Origin: Pseudomonadales bacterium
Lineage (GTDB): Bacteria > Pseudomonadota > Gammaproteobacteria > Pseudomonadales > Azotimanducaceae
DNA length: 64,000 nt
NCBI GenBank assembly: GCA_019634925.1
Contig: JAHCAL010000007.1
Coordinates: forward strand, 1-64,000
Direction: 5' to 3'
The translations under genes were made by a program, and so were the position numbers. Numbering within the stretch: the stretch's first letter is position 1; every line of letters begins with the position of its first letter. The notes below the pieces were generated by a model that saw only the letters and a program-made list of their open reading frames with translations, searched no databases and was not told where the DNA came from. Of the stretch, positions 1 to 11,017 are shown piece after piece.

Positions 1-1181
1 CGCGCGCGCAGGCGGGCGATGCCCGCCGCATCCAGCCCCAGTTCGCCCAGCACCGAGTCGGCGTCGGCGCCCGGGTCCGGCGCCGCACGGTCGAACCGCG
101 ATGACTGCGGAAAGGCCGAAAGATTGATCGGCGAACGGATCAGCATCAGGTCACCGAGATCCGGATGCGGCGCCGGCTTCGCCATCCCGAGATGCCGGAC
201 CTGCGGATCCTCGAATGCCTGGCCGATATCGTTGATCGGCCCGCACGGCACCCCCGCGGCGTTCAATACCGCCACGAGTTGCGCGGTCGTACGTGTCCTG
301 GTCACCTTGTTGATGTCGGCCTTGAGCCGCGCCTTGTGCTGCGCCCGGTCACGCCCGCCCTGGTAGTCCGGATCATCCCGCAACGCGTCTCCGTCCGCGC
401 CGAGTGCCTCACAAAACCGTTCCCACATGCGCGGACTCGGCGCCGCGATGTTGACCAGCCCGTCCGCCGACTCGAACGTGCCCATCGGCACCTGGTAGGG
501 ATGGTCGTTGCCCTGTGCGCCCGGCACCTCGCCGCGCATCGTGTAGCGCGCGCCCTGGAAGTCGAGCTTGTTCATCATGGCCTCGAGCAACGAGGTATGC
601 ACCCATTGCCCTTCGCCGGTGCGCTCGCGATGCAGCAGCGCGATCAGGATGCCCTGCCCGAGAAACATGCCGGCCGACGTATCGCTGATCGCCACACCCA
701 CGCGCATTGGCGGACCGCCCGGTTGGCCGGTGACCGACATGAGTCCACTCATCCCCTGGATGATCTGATCGACCCCCGCACGATCCCCGTACGGCCCGTC
801 CTGCCCGAAACCGGAGATGCTGGCGTACACGATGCGCGGGTTCACCGTACGGATCGCCGTGTAGTCGATCCCGAGCCGGTGCTTGACCTCGGTGCGGAAG
901 TTCTCGACCAGCACGTCCGCACCCCGCGCCAGATCGAGAAACAGAGCGAGCCCCTCCGGATCCTTCAGGTCCAGCGTGAGGCTGCGCTTGTTGCGGTGCA
1001 GGTTCTGCTCGTCGGGCCCACGCCGCGCGCCGGTCACCGAATTGCCGTCGCCTGGCTGCTCGATGCGGACGACGTCCGCGCCCCAGTCCACGAGCAGACG
1101 CACCGCAACCGGCCCGGCACGTGCGTGCGTCAGATCCAGCACGCGGACGTGCGCGAGCGGGCCTTGCGCACCACCCGGCAT
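1..1181 (-). CDS. CaiB/BaiF family (class III) CoA-transferase, C-terminus beyond window
   Basis: Moves CoA between acyl-CoA and a carboxylic acid in the cytosol. The visible 393 residues begin PGGAQGPLAHVRVLDLTHA and show the usual class III order: the DWGADVVRIEQPGDG segment, the NKRSLTLDLKDPEG strand, then a VAISDTSAG stretch that holds the probable catalytic Asp. Near the window edge comes the family's C-terminal SVLGELGLD-type segment, so only a few residues are missing. I chose the ATG at 1181, 14 nt after the stop of the upstream amidohydrolase. The two are probably co-transcribed. The substrate cannot be told from sequence. Confidence 0.9.
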   Translation of the reverse strand, partial: MPGGAQGPLAHVRVLDLTHARAGPVAVRLLVDWGADVVRIEQPGDGNSVTGARRGPDEQNLHRNKRSLTLDLKDPEGLALFLDLARGADVLVENFRTEVKHRLGIDYTAIRTVNPRIVYASISGFGQDGPYGDRAGVDQIIQGMSGLMSVTGQPGGPPMRVGVAISDTSAGMFLGQGILIALLHRERTGEGQWVHTSLLEAMMNKLDFQGARYTMRGEVPGAQGNDHPYQVPMGTFESADGLVNIAAPSPRMWERFCEALGADGDALRDDPDYQGGRDRAQHKARLKADINKVTRTRTTAQLVAVLNAAGVPCGPINDIGQAFEDPQVRHLGMAKPAPHPDLGDLMLIRSPINLSAFPQSSRFDRAAPDPGADADSVLGELGLDAAGIARLRA

Positions 1182-1195
1182 CGCGGGGCCGACCT

Positions 1196-2893
1196 TCAGC
1201 GCACCAGCCGACCCGGCAAAGCGTCGGTCGCCTGGCCGCGCTCGTAGGTGATCTCTCCGGATACGACGTTGGCCAGGAACCCTTCCGCTTTCTGTTCGAG
1301 ACGCGCACCGCCCGCAGGCAGGTCGCGCACCATCTCTGGCGCGCGGATCCGCAGGTTGGCGAAGTCGATGACGTTGACGTCCGCCTTCATGCCCGGCTCC
1401 AGCGTGCCCCGGTCGGTCAGATCGACCGCGCGTGCCGTGTCATGGGTCTGGCGCCGGATCAACGTCGGCAGGTCGATCAGTTCTCCGCGCGTGCGGTCGC
1501 GCCCCCAGTGGGTGAGCAACGTCGTCGTGAAGCTGGCGTCGCAGATGGTCCCGACGTGTGCGCCGCCGTCCCCGAGGCCTGGCACCGTGTTCGCATGCAG
1601 CAGCATCTCGCGGCAGCAGTCGAGGTTGTTTTCCGCGTAGTTGGCGAACGGCATGAAGAGGATCTGCCGGCCGTCCTCCTCCACCAGCACGTCGAGCATG
1701 AACTCCCATGTATCACGGCCAGCGGCGGCTGCACGCGCGGCGATGCTGTCGGCCGGATCGGGCTCGTAGTTCGGCGGATCGCCGAGCACCCAGACCTTGC
1801 GGCCGCCATCCATCATGCGAAACAGCCGCTGGAAGCCGGGGGCCGTTTCTTCGGCCGCGATCCGCGCGCGGCGCGCCGGGTCCTTGAGCGCCAGGACCCG
1901 CTCCGCCAGCGGCAGGCGCGCGATCTCCATGTACGACGGGCGCGTCGTGAACGGGTTCAGGGTGGTGGTGAGACCGAGCAGGATGCCGATCGGCCGCGGC
2001 GCCACCTGGCCGCGCATGACCAGTCCTTCGGCATTGGCCGCCTCGATGCGCCCGAGCACCTTGCGCCAGCCGTGCGGCGAAAGCCCCTGCGCAAGCGAGA
2101 TCGACATCGGCCGGCCGCTCTCGCGGACCATGGCGCGCAGCAGTTCGAATTCGGCGTCCAGGTCCTCGAAATCGGAGATGAACTCCAGCACGCCGCGGCC
2201 GGCATCCCTGAGCCCGCGCGCGATGGCGACCAGTTCGTCGCGCTCGGCCTTGAGCGACGGGGTCGGCGCACCCTTGCTGCTGCGATGATTGAGCGTGCGT
2301 GAGCTGGTGAAACCGATCGCGCCGGCGCGGATCGCCTCGGCGGTGAGCTTCTGCATGGCCGCAACGTCGTCCGCATTGGCCGGCTCACGGTTCGCGCCGC
2401 GCTCGCCCATCACGAATACGCGCAGCGCCGCGTGCGGCAACTGGGCGGCGAGATCGATGTCGTAGCGGCGCTTGTCGAGGTAGTCGAGGTACTGCGGGAA
2501 CGACTGCCAGTCCCAGGACAGCCCTTCGTGCAGCGCAGCACCCGGGATGTCCTCGACACCTTCCATGAGTTCGATGAGAAGATCGTGATCGGCCGGCCGT
2601 ACCGGCGCGAAGCCGACCCCGCAGTTGCCCATCACCGCGGTGGTCACGCCGTGGTGGCAGGACGGCGCCATGCGGCTGCCCCAGGTGGCCTGGCCGTCGT
2701 AATGGGTGTGGATGTCCACGAAACCCGGTGCGACCAGCGCGCCGGCTGCGTCGAATTCGCGCCGCGCGCTGCCAGCGACGCGCCCTACCTCGACGATGCG
2801 CCGGCCCTGAATGGCGACATCCGCGGTTCGCGCCGGCGCGCCCGTCCCGTCGATGACCGTGCCACCGCGAATCACCAGATCGTGCTGTGCCAT
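1196..2893 (-). CDS. D-aminoacylase-type amidohydrolase (N-acyl-D-amino-acid deacylase family)
   Basis: A 565-residue metal-dependent amidohydrolase of the TIM-barrel superfamily. The N-terminal strand DLVIRGGTVIDGTGAPA leads to the metal motif DIHTHYDGQ (His62, His64). GNCGVGFAP follows; it is the Cys-containing signature of D-aminoacylases. GDGGAHVGTICD near the C-terminus would supply the catalytic Asp. The ATG at 2893 has GGGGAGCGG upstream and starts directly at the conserved strand, so an in-frame ATG 48 nt earlier is less likely. It precedes the CoA-transferase by 14 nt. Family members cleave N-acyl-D-amino acids or related amides; the real substrate here is unknown. Confidence 0.88.
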   Translation of the reverse strand: MAQHDLVIRGGTVIDGTGAPARTADVAIQGRRIVEVGRVAGSARREFDAAGALVAPGFVDIHTHYDGQATWGSRMAPSCHHGVTTAVMGNCGVGFAPVRPADHDLLIELMEGVEDIPGAALHEGLSWDWQSFPQYLDYLDKRRYDIDLAAQLPHAALRVFVMGERGANREPANADDVAAMQKLTAEAIRAGAIGFTSSRTLNHRSSKGAPTPSLKAERDELVAIARGLRDAGRGVLEFISDFEDLDAEFELLRAMVRESGRPMSISLAQGLSPHGWRKVLGRIEAANAEGLVMRGQVAPRPIGILLGLTTTLNPFTTRPSYMEIARLPLAERVLALKDPARRARIAAEETAPGFQRLFRMMDGGRKVWVLGDPPNYEPDPADSIAARAAAAGRDTWEFMLDVLVEEDGRQILFMPFANYAENNLDCCREMLLHANTVPGLGDGGAHVGTICDASFTTTLLTHWGRDRTRGELIDLPTLIRRQTHDTARAVDLTDRGTLEPGMKADVNVIDFANLRIRAPEMVRDLPAGGARLEQKAEGFLANVVSGEITYERGQATDALPGRLVR

Positions 2894-2932
2894 CTGCCGC
2901 TCCCCTGCATATCGTCGACTGATTGCGCCGGA

Positions 2933-2963
2933 TTGTCGCATACACCCCGTTCATGTCTACTAT
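2933..2963 (+). promoter_or_regulatory. possible promoter of the carboxylesterase operon
   Basis: TTGTCG at 2933-2938 and TACTAT at 2958-2963, 19 nt apart. They lie in the 99-nt gap between the divergent amidohydrolase and carboxylesterase genes. The spacing is long, so this is a weak prediction. Confidence 0.25.
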
Positions 2964-2992
2964 GGCGCCCCGGGGAGAGAAGGAATCCAACC

Positions 2993-4797
<1,805 letters not shown>

Positions 4798-4801
<4 letters not shown>

Positions 4802-5982
4802 ACGGCGCCGGATCCGCGCTCGCCGAACTGCTCGAGGGGCTCAGTCGTCAGGCCGCACTGCCCGGCGACCGGGCGCGCTCGCTCCCGCCGGCGTTCTACT
4901 GGCGCCCGGACGTCTGGACGCTCGAACAGGAACGGATCTTCCGCGGCGAGTGGCTCTGCGTCGCACACGTCGACCAGCTGCGCAAGCCCGGTGACTGGCG
5001 TGCGGTCGAGATCGCAGGCGAGCCGCTGGTGGTGACCCGCGACCGGGCGGGCGAGCTGCACGCGCTCTCGCGGATCTGCCGCCATCGCAATATGGACCTG
5101 CTGCACGGGGCTGCCGAACGCAGCGGCCACGGCAGTTTTCTGCAGTGCCCGTATCACCTCTGGGCCTACGAGCTCGACGGGCGTCTGCGTGGGGCGCCGA
5201 TGATGGAAGGCAGCCACGCGTTCGATCGTGCGGCCTGCGGTCTGCCGCGGTTTCCGCTCGAGACCTGGCAGGGGTACGTCTTCGTCTGCCTGGATGCGGC
5301 GGCCGCGCCGCTCGCGCCGCGGCTCGCGCCCATCGAGCAGGTGCTCGGAGGACTCGACATGCGTGACTGGCAGATCGCAGGTGCGGTGGACTGGGGCGAT
5401 GCGCCGGTGAACTGGAAGGTCGCGTTCGAGAACTACGCCGAGTTCTACCACCACATCGGCACGCACCGCGAATCGCTGCAGCCGCTGTGGCCGGCCGCAC
5501 GGATAGCGCTGGAAGCGACCGACAGCGACGCCGTGTTCATCGGCCGCATGCGCGTGAATCCGGACGTCGCGACGGGTACCGTGGACGGCTACCCGGTCCA
5601 GCCGACCGTGCTGCCGCCGATCGCCGGACTCACGCCCGAACAGCGCTCGCAGACCGTGGTGTACGGGCTCTTTCCGCTGTTCGGGATCGTGGTCGGCCCG
5701 GAATCGGCACTGTGGTTCGAGTGGACGCCCACCGGACCGGAGCGCCACCGCACGGTGATCCACGTGCTCGTGCCACCCGCGTCGCGCGCGGCACCTGGAT
5801 TCGAACAGGGGCTCGAGGTCCTGATGCACGGCGTGCGGGCCGTGCAGGCCGAGGACGCAGCGGCCAATGCCGCCGTGCAGGTGACCGCACGCTCGCCGTT
5901 CGCATCCAGCGGCCCCCTCGCCCCTATCGAATCGACCCTGCTCCAGTTCCAGCGCTACCTCGCGCGTCGACTGACCGCCTAG
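4798..5982 (+). CDS. Rieske-type ring-hydroxylating oxygenase, alpha (catalytic) subunit
   Basis: A 394-residue oxygenase alpha subunit. The Rieske [2Fe-2S] ligands are Cys94-X-His96 and Cys117-X2-His120 (CRHRN and CPYHLW). The mononuclear iron site is in NWKVAFENYAEFYHHIGTH (205-223), with His218 or His219 and His223 as ligands. The gene starts with GTG overlapping the esterase stop. No beta subunit, ferredoxin or reductase is next to it, so electrons must come from elsewhere. The size and absence of a beta subunit fit a homo-oligomeric monooxygenase or demethylase-like type. It ends convergently with the epoxide hydrolase, overlapping it by 4 nt. Confidence 0.92.
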
Positions 5983-6938
5983 CCAACGCGCCCCAGGAAG
6001 TCGAGGATCCGCGCGTTCACGGCCGCCGGCGCCTCCTGCTGGGTCCAGTGACCGATGCCGGGTAGCAGTTCATTGATGAGCAGGTTCGGCACCCGTTCGG
6101 GCAGCTTCTTCAGCGCGTCGGCCGCCATCAGGATCACGCCGTCCCGGTCACCCGCCACGAACATCGCCGGCTGCTGGATCTGCGTCGGGCAGCCTTTCGT
6201 CAGCTCCCAAGTGAGATCGTGATTGCGGTAGTAGTTCAACGGCCCGCGCATGCCGCTCCGGGTGAACTCCGCCGTGTAGAAGTCGAGGTCGGCTTCGGTC
6301 AGCCACGGCGGCAGCACGGCCGGGTCCGGGAGGTCCGAGAGCAGATCGGCGTCGGCGGGCTTCGGCTTCAGGCCGGAGAGATCGGCGTTGCCGCTGCCGA
6401 GGTACAGGAACTTGCGCAGCGCGGTGCGCAGGTCCTTCTCGAACTCCGCCTCGGCCACACCCGGCGTCTGGAAGTAGAGCTGGTAGAAGAACGTGTCCTT
6501 GAACACCGCGCGCATGGTCGCCATGGGTGCGTGTTCGGGGCGCGGCGTGAACGGGACCGAGAGCGCCCCCACCGCGGTGACCCGGTCGGGATGGTGCAGC
6601 GCCGTGCTCCACGCGGTCGGCGCACCCCAGTCGTGGCCGATGACGACGGCGGTCTCGTAACCGAGCGCGGGGATGAGCCCGATGATGTCGTTGACCACCT
6701 CGACCTGGTTGTACGCGTCGATCGCAGCCGGGCGGTCGCTCCTGCCGTAGCCACGCATGTCGGGCGCCACCGCGTGAAAGCCGGCCGCCGCGAGCGGCGC
6801 GAACTGGTGGCGCCACGAGTACCAGGACTCCGGGAAGCCGTGCAGCAGCAGCACCAGCGGGCCTTCGCCCTGCTCGGCGATGTTGAGTTCGATGCCGTTC
6901 GTGGCGACGCGGCGCTGCGTGATGGCGGTCGTGGACAT
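5979..6938 (-). CDS. alpha/beta hydrolase, soluble epoxide hydrolase-like
   Basis: A 319-residue alpha/beta hydrolase. HGFPESWYSW (33-42) forms the oxyanion region typical of epoxide hydrolases. The nucleophile elbow is GHDWGAP with Asp103, not Ser, which separates it from esterases. AGDRDG gives a probable acid and GIGHW (His297) the catalytic histidine. LNYYRNHD could carry a cap-domain tyrosine that polarises the epoxide. Haloalkane dehalogenase-type chemistry is a less likely alternative. An epoxide hydrolase next to an oxygenase suits handling of oxygenated intermediates, but the gene is on the opposite strand. Confidence 0.87.
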   Translation of the reverse strand: MSTTAITQRRVATNGIELNIAEQGEGPLVLLLHGFPESWYSWRHQFAPLAAAGFHAVAPDMRGYGRSDRPAAIDAYNQVEVVNDIIGLIPALGYETAVVIGHDWGAPTAWSTALHHPDRVTAVGALSVPFTPRPEHAPMATMRAVFKDTFFYQLYFQTPGVAEAEFEKDLRTALRKFLYLGSGNADLSGLKPKPADADLLSDLPDPAVLPPWLTEADLDFYTAEFTRSGMRGPLNYYRNHDLTWELTKGCPTQIQQPAMFVAGDRDGVILMAADALKKLPERVPNLLINELLPGIGHWTQQEAPAAVNARILDFLGRVG

Positions 6939-7021
6939 GGCGGCCTCCGGGTGATGGGCGAGCCGCTCAAGTTAAAACGCGTTACGGGAAATTGGAAGCC
7001 CGCGCCCGCGCCTGGGCCTCA

Positions 7022-7062
7022 GTGCGCGCGTGTAGCGCGCCAGGCGAGCCAGAGGCTCGCAC
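7022..7062 (-). repeat. 41-nt double-hairpin repeat, copy A
   Basis: Two adjacent stem-loops. On the minus strand these are GCGAGCC-TCT-GGCTCGC, then GCGCGC-TACAC-GCGCGC. It is in tandem with copy B, separated by 2 nt, and belongs to a family with five copies in this window. Confidence 0.8.
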
Positions 7063-7064
7063 CA

Positions 7065-7105
7065 GTGCGCGCGTGTAGCGCGCCGGGTGCGTCCTGGACG
7101 CACAC
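7065..7105 (-). repeat. 41-nt double-hairpin repeat, copy B
   Basis: Starts on the base directly after the glutathione transferase stop codon. The first stem is TGCGTCC/GGACGCA, different from copy A but still paired. The second stem and loop are identical to copy A. Confidence 0.8.
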
Positions 7106-7948
7106 TCAATCCAGATCGCTCGCGTCGTGCCGTTCGGGGACGCGCCGCTCCTCCGGCCCGGCGATCCGGTTCACCCGCTGGCCGCGCCGCACCGCCGGCC
7201 GCTCGCGGACCTCGGTCGCCCAGCGCACGACGTTGCGATAGGACGCCACGTCGAGGAACTCGGCGGCGGCGTAGATGTTGGAGAGCACCGCGGCACCGTA
7301 CCAGGGAAAGATCGCCATGTCGGCGATGTTGTATTCGTCCCCACACATGAACCGGCGCTCGGCCAGGTTGCGGTCGAGCACGTCGAGCTGGCGCTTGACC
7401 TCCATGGCGAACCGGTTGATCGGGTATTCCCACTTCTCGGGGGCGTAGGCGTAGAAGTGCCCGAATCCACCACCGAGGTACGGCGCGCTGCCCATCTGCC
7501 AGAACAGCCACGACAGGCATTCCGCACGCGCTGCCCCGGCACGCGGCAGGAAGGCGTCGAACTTCTCGGCGAGGTACACGAGGATCGCACCGGACTCGAA
7601 CACCCGCGTCGGCGGCGACGTGCTGGTGTCGAGCAGCGCCGGGATCTTCGAATTGGGATTGATCTCGACGAAGCCGCTGCCGAACTGGTCGCCCTGCCCG
7701 ATGTTGATGAGCCAGGCATCGTACTCGGCACCGGCGTGGCCGAGTGCGAGCAGTTCCTCCAGCAGGATGGTGACCTTGATGCCGTTCGGCGTGCCGAGCG
7801 AATAGAGTTGCAGCGGATGCCTGCCGCGCGGCAGGACCTTCTCGTGGGTGGCGCCCGCGATCGGCCGGTTGATGCTGGCGAAACGGCCGCCGCTCTCCTT
7901 GTCCCAAGTCCAGACCTTCGGTGGCGTATAGGGCGGGGTACCGGTCAT
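7106..7948 (-). CDS. yghU: Nu-class glutathione S-transferase, YghU-like
   Basis: A 280-residue protein closely resembling E. coli YghU along its whole length: KVWTWDKESGGRFASINRP, HPLQLYSLGTPNGIKVTIL, AEYDAWLINIGQGDQF, NPNSKIPALLD and the C-terminal ERHDASDLD. YghU-type enzymes act on disulfide bonds and organic hydroperoxides in the cytosol and bind two glutathione molecules. The ATG at 7948 follows GAAGGAGCG. Two 41-nt hairpin repeats begin at the base after the stop codon. It lies alone between the epoxide hydrolase and a divergent methyltransferase gene. Confidence 0.93.
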   Translation of the reverse strand: MTGTPPYTPPKVWTWDKESGGRFASINRPIAGATHEKVLPRGRHPLQLYSLGTPNGIKVTILLEELLALGHAGAEYDAWLINIGQGDQFGSGFVEINPNSKIPALLDTSTSPPTRVFESGAILVYLAEKFDAFLPRAGAARAECLSWLFWQMGSAPYLGGGFGHFYAYAPEKWEYPINRFAMEVKRQLDVLDRNLAERRFMCGDEYNIADMAIFPWYGAAVLSNIYAAAEFLDVASYRNVVRWATEVRERPAVRRGQRVNRIAGPEERRVPERHDASDLD

Positions 7949-8176
7949 CGATCGCTCCTTCTGGTTCGCAGGGTTTCCGGGACGGGCAAGTGTAGTCGGT
8001 CGGCGCAAGGCTTTCCGCACCCGACCATCGGGAATGCCGTACACCTGCCCGCGACGGTTTCCTGTTAAGCTCGGATGAACTCACATGAGTGAACCATCAT
8101 CGACACGCTGTTCTTCATCGGTCGTTTCCTCCGCCATCCGGGCCAGATCGCCTCGATCGTACCGAGCTCGCGGCAG

Positions 8177-8782
8177 TTGTGCCGAGCGATGTTCGCCGGC
8201 ATCGATTTCTCGGCCGGCGATCTGGTGATCGAATACGGCCCCGGCACCGGCGCATTCACGGCCGAGGTCGCGAGGCTCCGCCGATCCGGTCGCGCCATAC
8301 GTTACCTCGGCATCGAGCGCGATCCGGCGATGTGCCGGTTCCTGAACCGGCGCTACCCTGAACTGGACATCGTCTGTGGCGACGTGGCCGACGTTGCTGC
8401 GCTGCACGCCGAGCGCGATCTGCCGGCCGCGCGGGCGATCGTCTCCGGCCTGCCGCTGATCCTCATGGACGAGGGCACCGTGGAACGGATCCTCGCGTCA
8501 TCCCGGCGCTGCCTGCGCCCGGACGGCGTGTTCCGGACGTTCACCTACCTGCACTGCTTCCCGACCCGGGGCGCGGCACGGCTGCGTGCCCGCATCGCGG
8601 GGCACTTCGAGAGCGCAGCGGTGGGCCGGCCGGTGCTGCGCAATGTGCCGCCCGCACTGGTGCTGTCGGGCTGGCCGACCGAGGCCGCACGGCGCGCGCA
8701 CGGGTACGTCGAGGCGGACGCTGCCGCTGCCGATCCGATGCCGGATTACGGCGTGACGTCCGCTTCGCGCAACGTCCGGTAG
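8177..8782 (+). CDS. SAM-dependent methyltransferase, phospholipid N-methyltransferase-like; 5' end disrupted
   Basis: The 201 residues from the ATG at 8177 hold the SAM-binding motif VIEYGPGTGAFTAEV and the LGIERDP acidic motif of class I methyltransferases. The family resembles PmtA-type phosphatidylethanolamine methyltransferases and rRNA dimethylases. The conserved N-terminus of such proteins is encoded upstream in the same frame (FFIGRFLRHPGQI then VPSSRQLCRAM) but has no normal start. Placing one extra base after 8095 would join it to an ATG at 8085, giving MSEPIIDTLFF. The true gene therefore probably begins at 8085 with a one-base deletion, or uses CTG at 8108. It overlaps the convergent Kef gene by 37 nt. 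Confidence 0.75.
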   Translation: MCRAMFAGIDFSAGDLVIEYGPGTGAFTAEVARLRRSGRAIRYLGIERDPAMCRFLNRRYPELDIVCGDVADVAALHAERDLPAARAIVSGLPLILMDEGTVERILASSRRCLRPDGVFRTFTYLHCFPTRGAARLRARIAGHFESAAVGRPVLRNVPPALVLSGWPTEAARRAHGYVEADAAAADPMPDYGVTSASRNVR

Positions 8783-10449
8783 TTCGTCTCCCGGACACCC
8801 TGCACCAGCACGCCGACCTCGTCCGCGGGCACCGCGAGCACTTCGAGCGCGAGTGCGCCGAGGTGCAGACTCGCCTCGATCGCATCCGGATGCGCGTGGG
8901 ATGCACCGGCTTCCAGCAGGCGCGCGCTGGATTCCAGGTCGCGGGCCCGTGCCACCACCGGGAGCCCGGGATAGTGCCTGGCGAGATAGGCCACCGCCGC
9001 GAGCGCCGTCTCGGTCTGGTTGAGCGTCACCACGACCAGCGCCGCCTGGTCCAGCCGAATCGACGCGAGCAGTTCCGGGTCGGCGAAGTCGCCGTAGGCC
9101 ACCGGGTGTCCGTCGGCGCGGGCCTGCGCGATGCGTTCGGGATCGCTGTCGAAGGCGATGAACGGCACGCCGCGCGCCTGCAGCAGCACGGCGATGGTAT
9201 GACCCACACGTCCGTAGCCGCCGATCACCACGTGCTCCGCAGGTACCTCGACGAGATCCGCGCCGGTATCGTGCGCGGCCCGTGCCCGCCGGCCGGCCAG
9301 CCGTGCGGCGATCGCCCCGTTGAACCGGATCAACACCGCGCCGAGGACCATCGCCAGGAGCACCGAGCTGATCAGGATCTGGCCCAGCACCCCGTCGATG
9401 ACCGTCGCGTCGAGTGCAATGGCGATCAGCGCGAGGCCGAACTCGCCCCCGACCGACAGGAGCAGTCCGGTCCGCCACGACACGACCGCATCGAGCCCGC
9501 TGCGCCAGGCCAGGACCGCCACGATCAGCGTCTTGCTGAGCACGATGGTGAGGGCGCCGAGCACCACCCAGTGCCAGATCGGCGGGATCGCCATGGGATC
9601 GAAGCGCATGCCGATGCCGACGAAGAAGAGGCCGAGCAGGACGTCGCGGAACGGCCGGATGGTGGACTCGACCTGGTGGCGGAATTCGGTCTCGCCGATC
9701 ATCATCCCGGCCAGGAAGCCGCCGAAGGCGAGCGACAGACCGAGGCTGCTGGTCGACCACGCAGCCAGCAGCGCGACCATCAGCACCGACAGCGTGAAGA
9801 GTTCCGCGGAACGTCGCCAGACGACCATGTGGAACAGCGGCCGCAGCAGCCAGCGACCCACCAGGAACACCGCCGCGAAGGCCAGCAGTGCCTTGACCAG
9901 CGCCCAGCCGAGCGCACCGGACAGCGCCGCGGCGGTCGTCGAGATGCCAAGCACCGGGATGATGACCAGGAACGGCACCGCGGTGACGTCCTGGAACACC
10001 GACATGGCGAGCCCGAAGCGCCCGTGCCGGCTGCTGTCTTCGCCGAGTTCGGCGAGCACGCTGCCGATGATCGTGGTCGACGACTGCGCGAACACCGCGC
10101 CGAACACGAACGCGACCGTGAGCGGCGTCCCGGCCAGCCAGACCAGCAGCGTCACCACCAGCGTCGTGAACACCACCTGTCCGCTACCGAGCAGCAGCAC
10201 CTGGCCGCGCAGCGCGGCAAGCTGCGGCAATGAATAGTTGAGCCCGATCGTGAACAGCAGAAAAACCACGCCGAATTCGGCGATGAACCGGAACTCGGGT
10301 ACGTAGACGTTCGGGCCGATGGTGTACGGGCCGAGGATCACCCCGACCAGCAGGTACCCAAGGCTCGTCGGGATACGCAGCCGCTGGAAGACGAGCACCA
10401 CGGCAACGGCCATGGCCAGCAGGATGATGATCTGGCCCAGATGATCCAT
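8746..10449 (-). CDS. Kef/CPA2-type cation:proton antiporter with TrkA-N domain
   Basis: A 567-residue inner-membrane protein. About twelve hydrophobic segments in residues 4-380 form a CPA2 Na+/H+ exchanger domain, including GFLAGMMIGETEF and VGGEFGLAL. A cytosolic RCK/TrkA-N Rossmann domain follows at about 405-525, with GGYGRVG (410-416) and an acidic FDSDPER that would bind NAD(H). Family members are KefB/KefC-like K+ efflux systems gated by ligands. No KefF/KefG partner is adjacent. I chose ATG 10449, where the first membrane segment begins (MDHLGQIIILL). It diverges from the CYTH gene with 91 nt between. Confidence 0.9.
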   Translation of the reverse strand: MDHLGQIIILLAMAVAVVLVFQRLRIPTSLGYLLVGVILGPYTIGPNVYVPEFRFIAEFGVVFLLFTIGLNYSLPQLAALRGQVLLLGSGQVVFTTLVVTLLVWLAGTPLTVAFVFGAVFAQSSTTIIGSVLAELGEDSSRHGRFGLAMSVFQDVTAVPFLVIIPVLGISTTAAALSGALGWALVKALLAFAAVFLVGRWLLRPLFHMVVWRRSAELFTLSVLMVALLAAWSTSSLGLSLAFGGFLAGMMIGETEFRHQVESTIRPFRDVLLGLFFVGIGMRFDPMAIPPIWHWVVLGALTIVLSKTLIVAVLAWRSGLDAVVSWRTGLLLSVGGEFGLALIAIALDATVIDGVLGQILISSVLLAMVLGAVLIRFNGAIAARLAGRRARAAHDTGADLVEVPAEHVVIGGYGRVGHTIAVLLQARGVPFIAFDSDPERIAQARADGHPVAYGDFADPELLASIRLDQAALVVVTLNQTETALAAVAYLARHYPGLPVVARARDLESSARLLEAGASHAHPDAIEASLHLGALALEVLAVPADEVGVLVQGVRETNYRTLREADVTP

Positions 10450-10540
10450 GCGTCGATGCGGCCGCGGCCGGCTCCTGTCGTGACGGCCGCATACTGTACC
10501 ATCGCCTGCGAGCTTTACGACCGGGCGCGGCCGACACCCC

Positions 10541-11017
10541 ATGGGGACCGAGATCGAACGCAAGTTCCTGGTACGCGGCGACGCCTGGCGCGACGCCGCG
10601 CGCGGTACGCGCCTGCGGCAGGGCTACCTGTCGTCCGACCCGGCCCGCACCGTGCGGGTCAGGAGCGCCGGCGCCGCCGCCTGGCTCACGATCAAGGGTC
10701 CGCCCGAGGGGTTGGTTCGCGCCGAGTTCGAGTACCCGATCCCGGTCGCGGATGCGACGATCCTGCTCGATACGCTCTGCGAGCGGCCGCTCATCGACAA
10801 GGTGCGCCACGTAGTGGAGTATGCGGGGCATACCTGGGAAATCGACGAGTTCCAGGGCGAAAACGCCGGGCTCGTGGTCGCCGAGGTGGAACTCGAGCAT
10901 GCGGATGAACCCGTGCAGCTGCCACCGTGGGTCGGCGCGGAAGTCACCGATGATCCGCGTTACCAGAACGCGAACCTGGTGCGCGCGCCGTACACGCGCT
11001 GGCGTGATCAGAAATAG
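10541..11017 (+). CDS. CYTH domain protein (triphosphate-binding; YgiF/CyaB-like)
   Basis: A 158-residue single-domain CYTH protein. MGTEIERKFLV has the defining ExExK motif (Glu4, Glu6, Lys8), followed by alternating strands such as TVRVRSAG, AWLTIKGP and AEFEYPI, and the acidic WEIDEF and VVAEVELE that bind Mg2+. Family members form an eight-stranded tunnel and hydrolyse inorganic triphosphate, thiamine triphosphate or ATP. The size fits a stand-alone bacterial tripolyphosphatase or class IV cyclase-like protein. It converges on the porin gene with a 10-nt overlap. Confidence 0.88.
   Translation: MGTEIERKFLVRGDAWRDAARGTRLRQGYLSSDPARTVRVRSAGAAAWLTIKGPPEGLVRAEFEYPIPVADATILLDTLCERPLIDKVRHVVEYAGHTWEIDEFQGENAGLVVAEVELEHADEPVQLPPWVGAEVTDDPRYQNANLVRAPYTRWRDQK

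Noticed and set aside
1121..2302. Plus-strand open frame opposite the amidohydrolase
   Set aside because: The minus strand encodes HxH and GNCG motifs of a D-aminoacylase in the same place, so this frame is a shadow.
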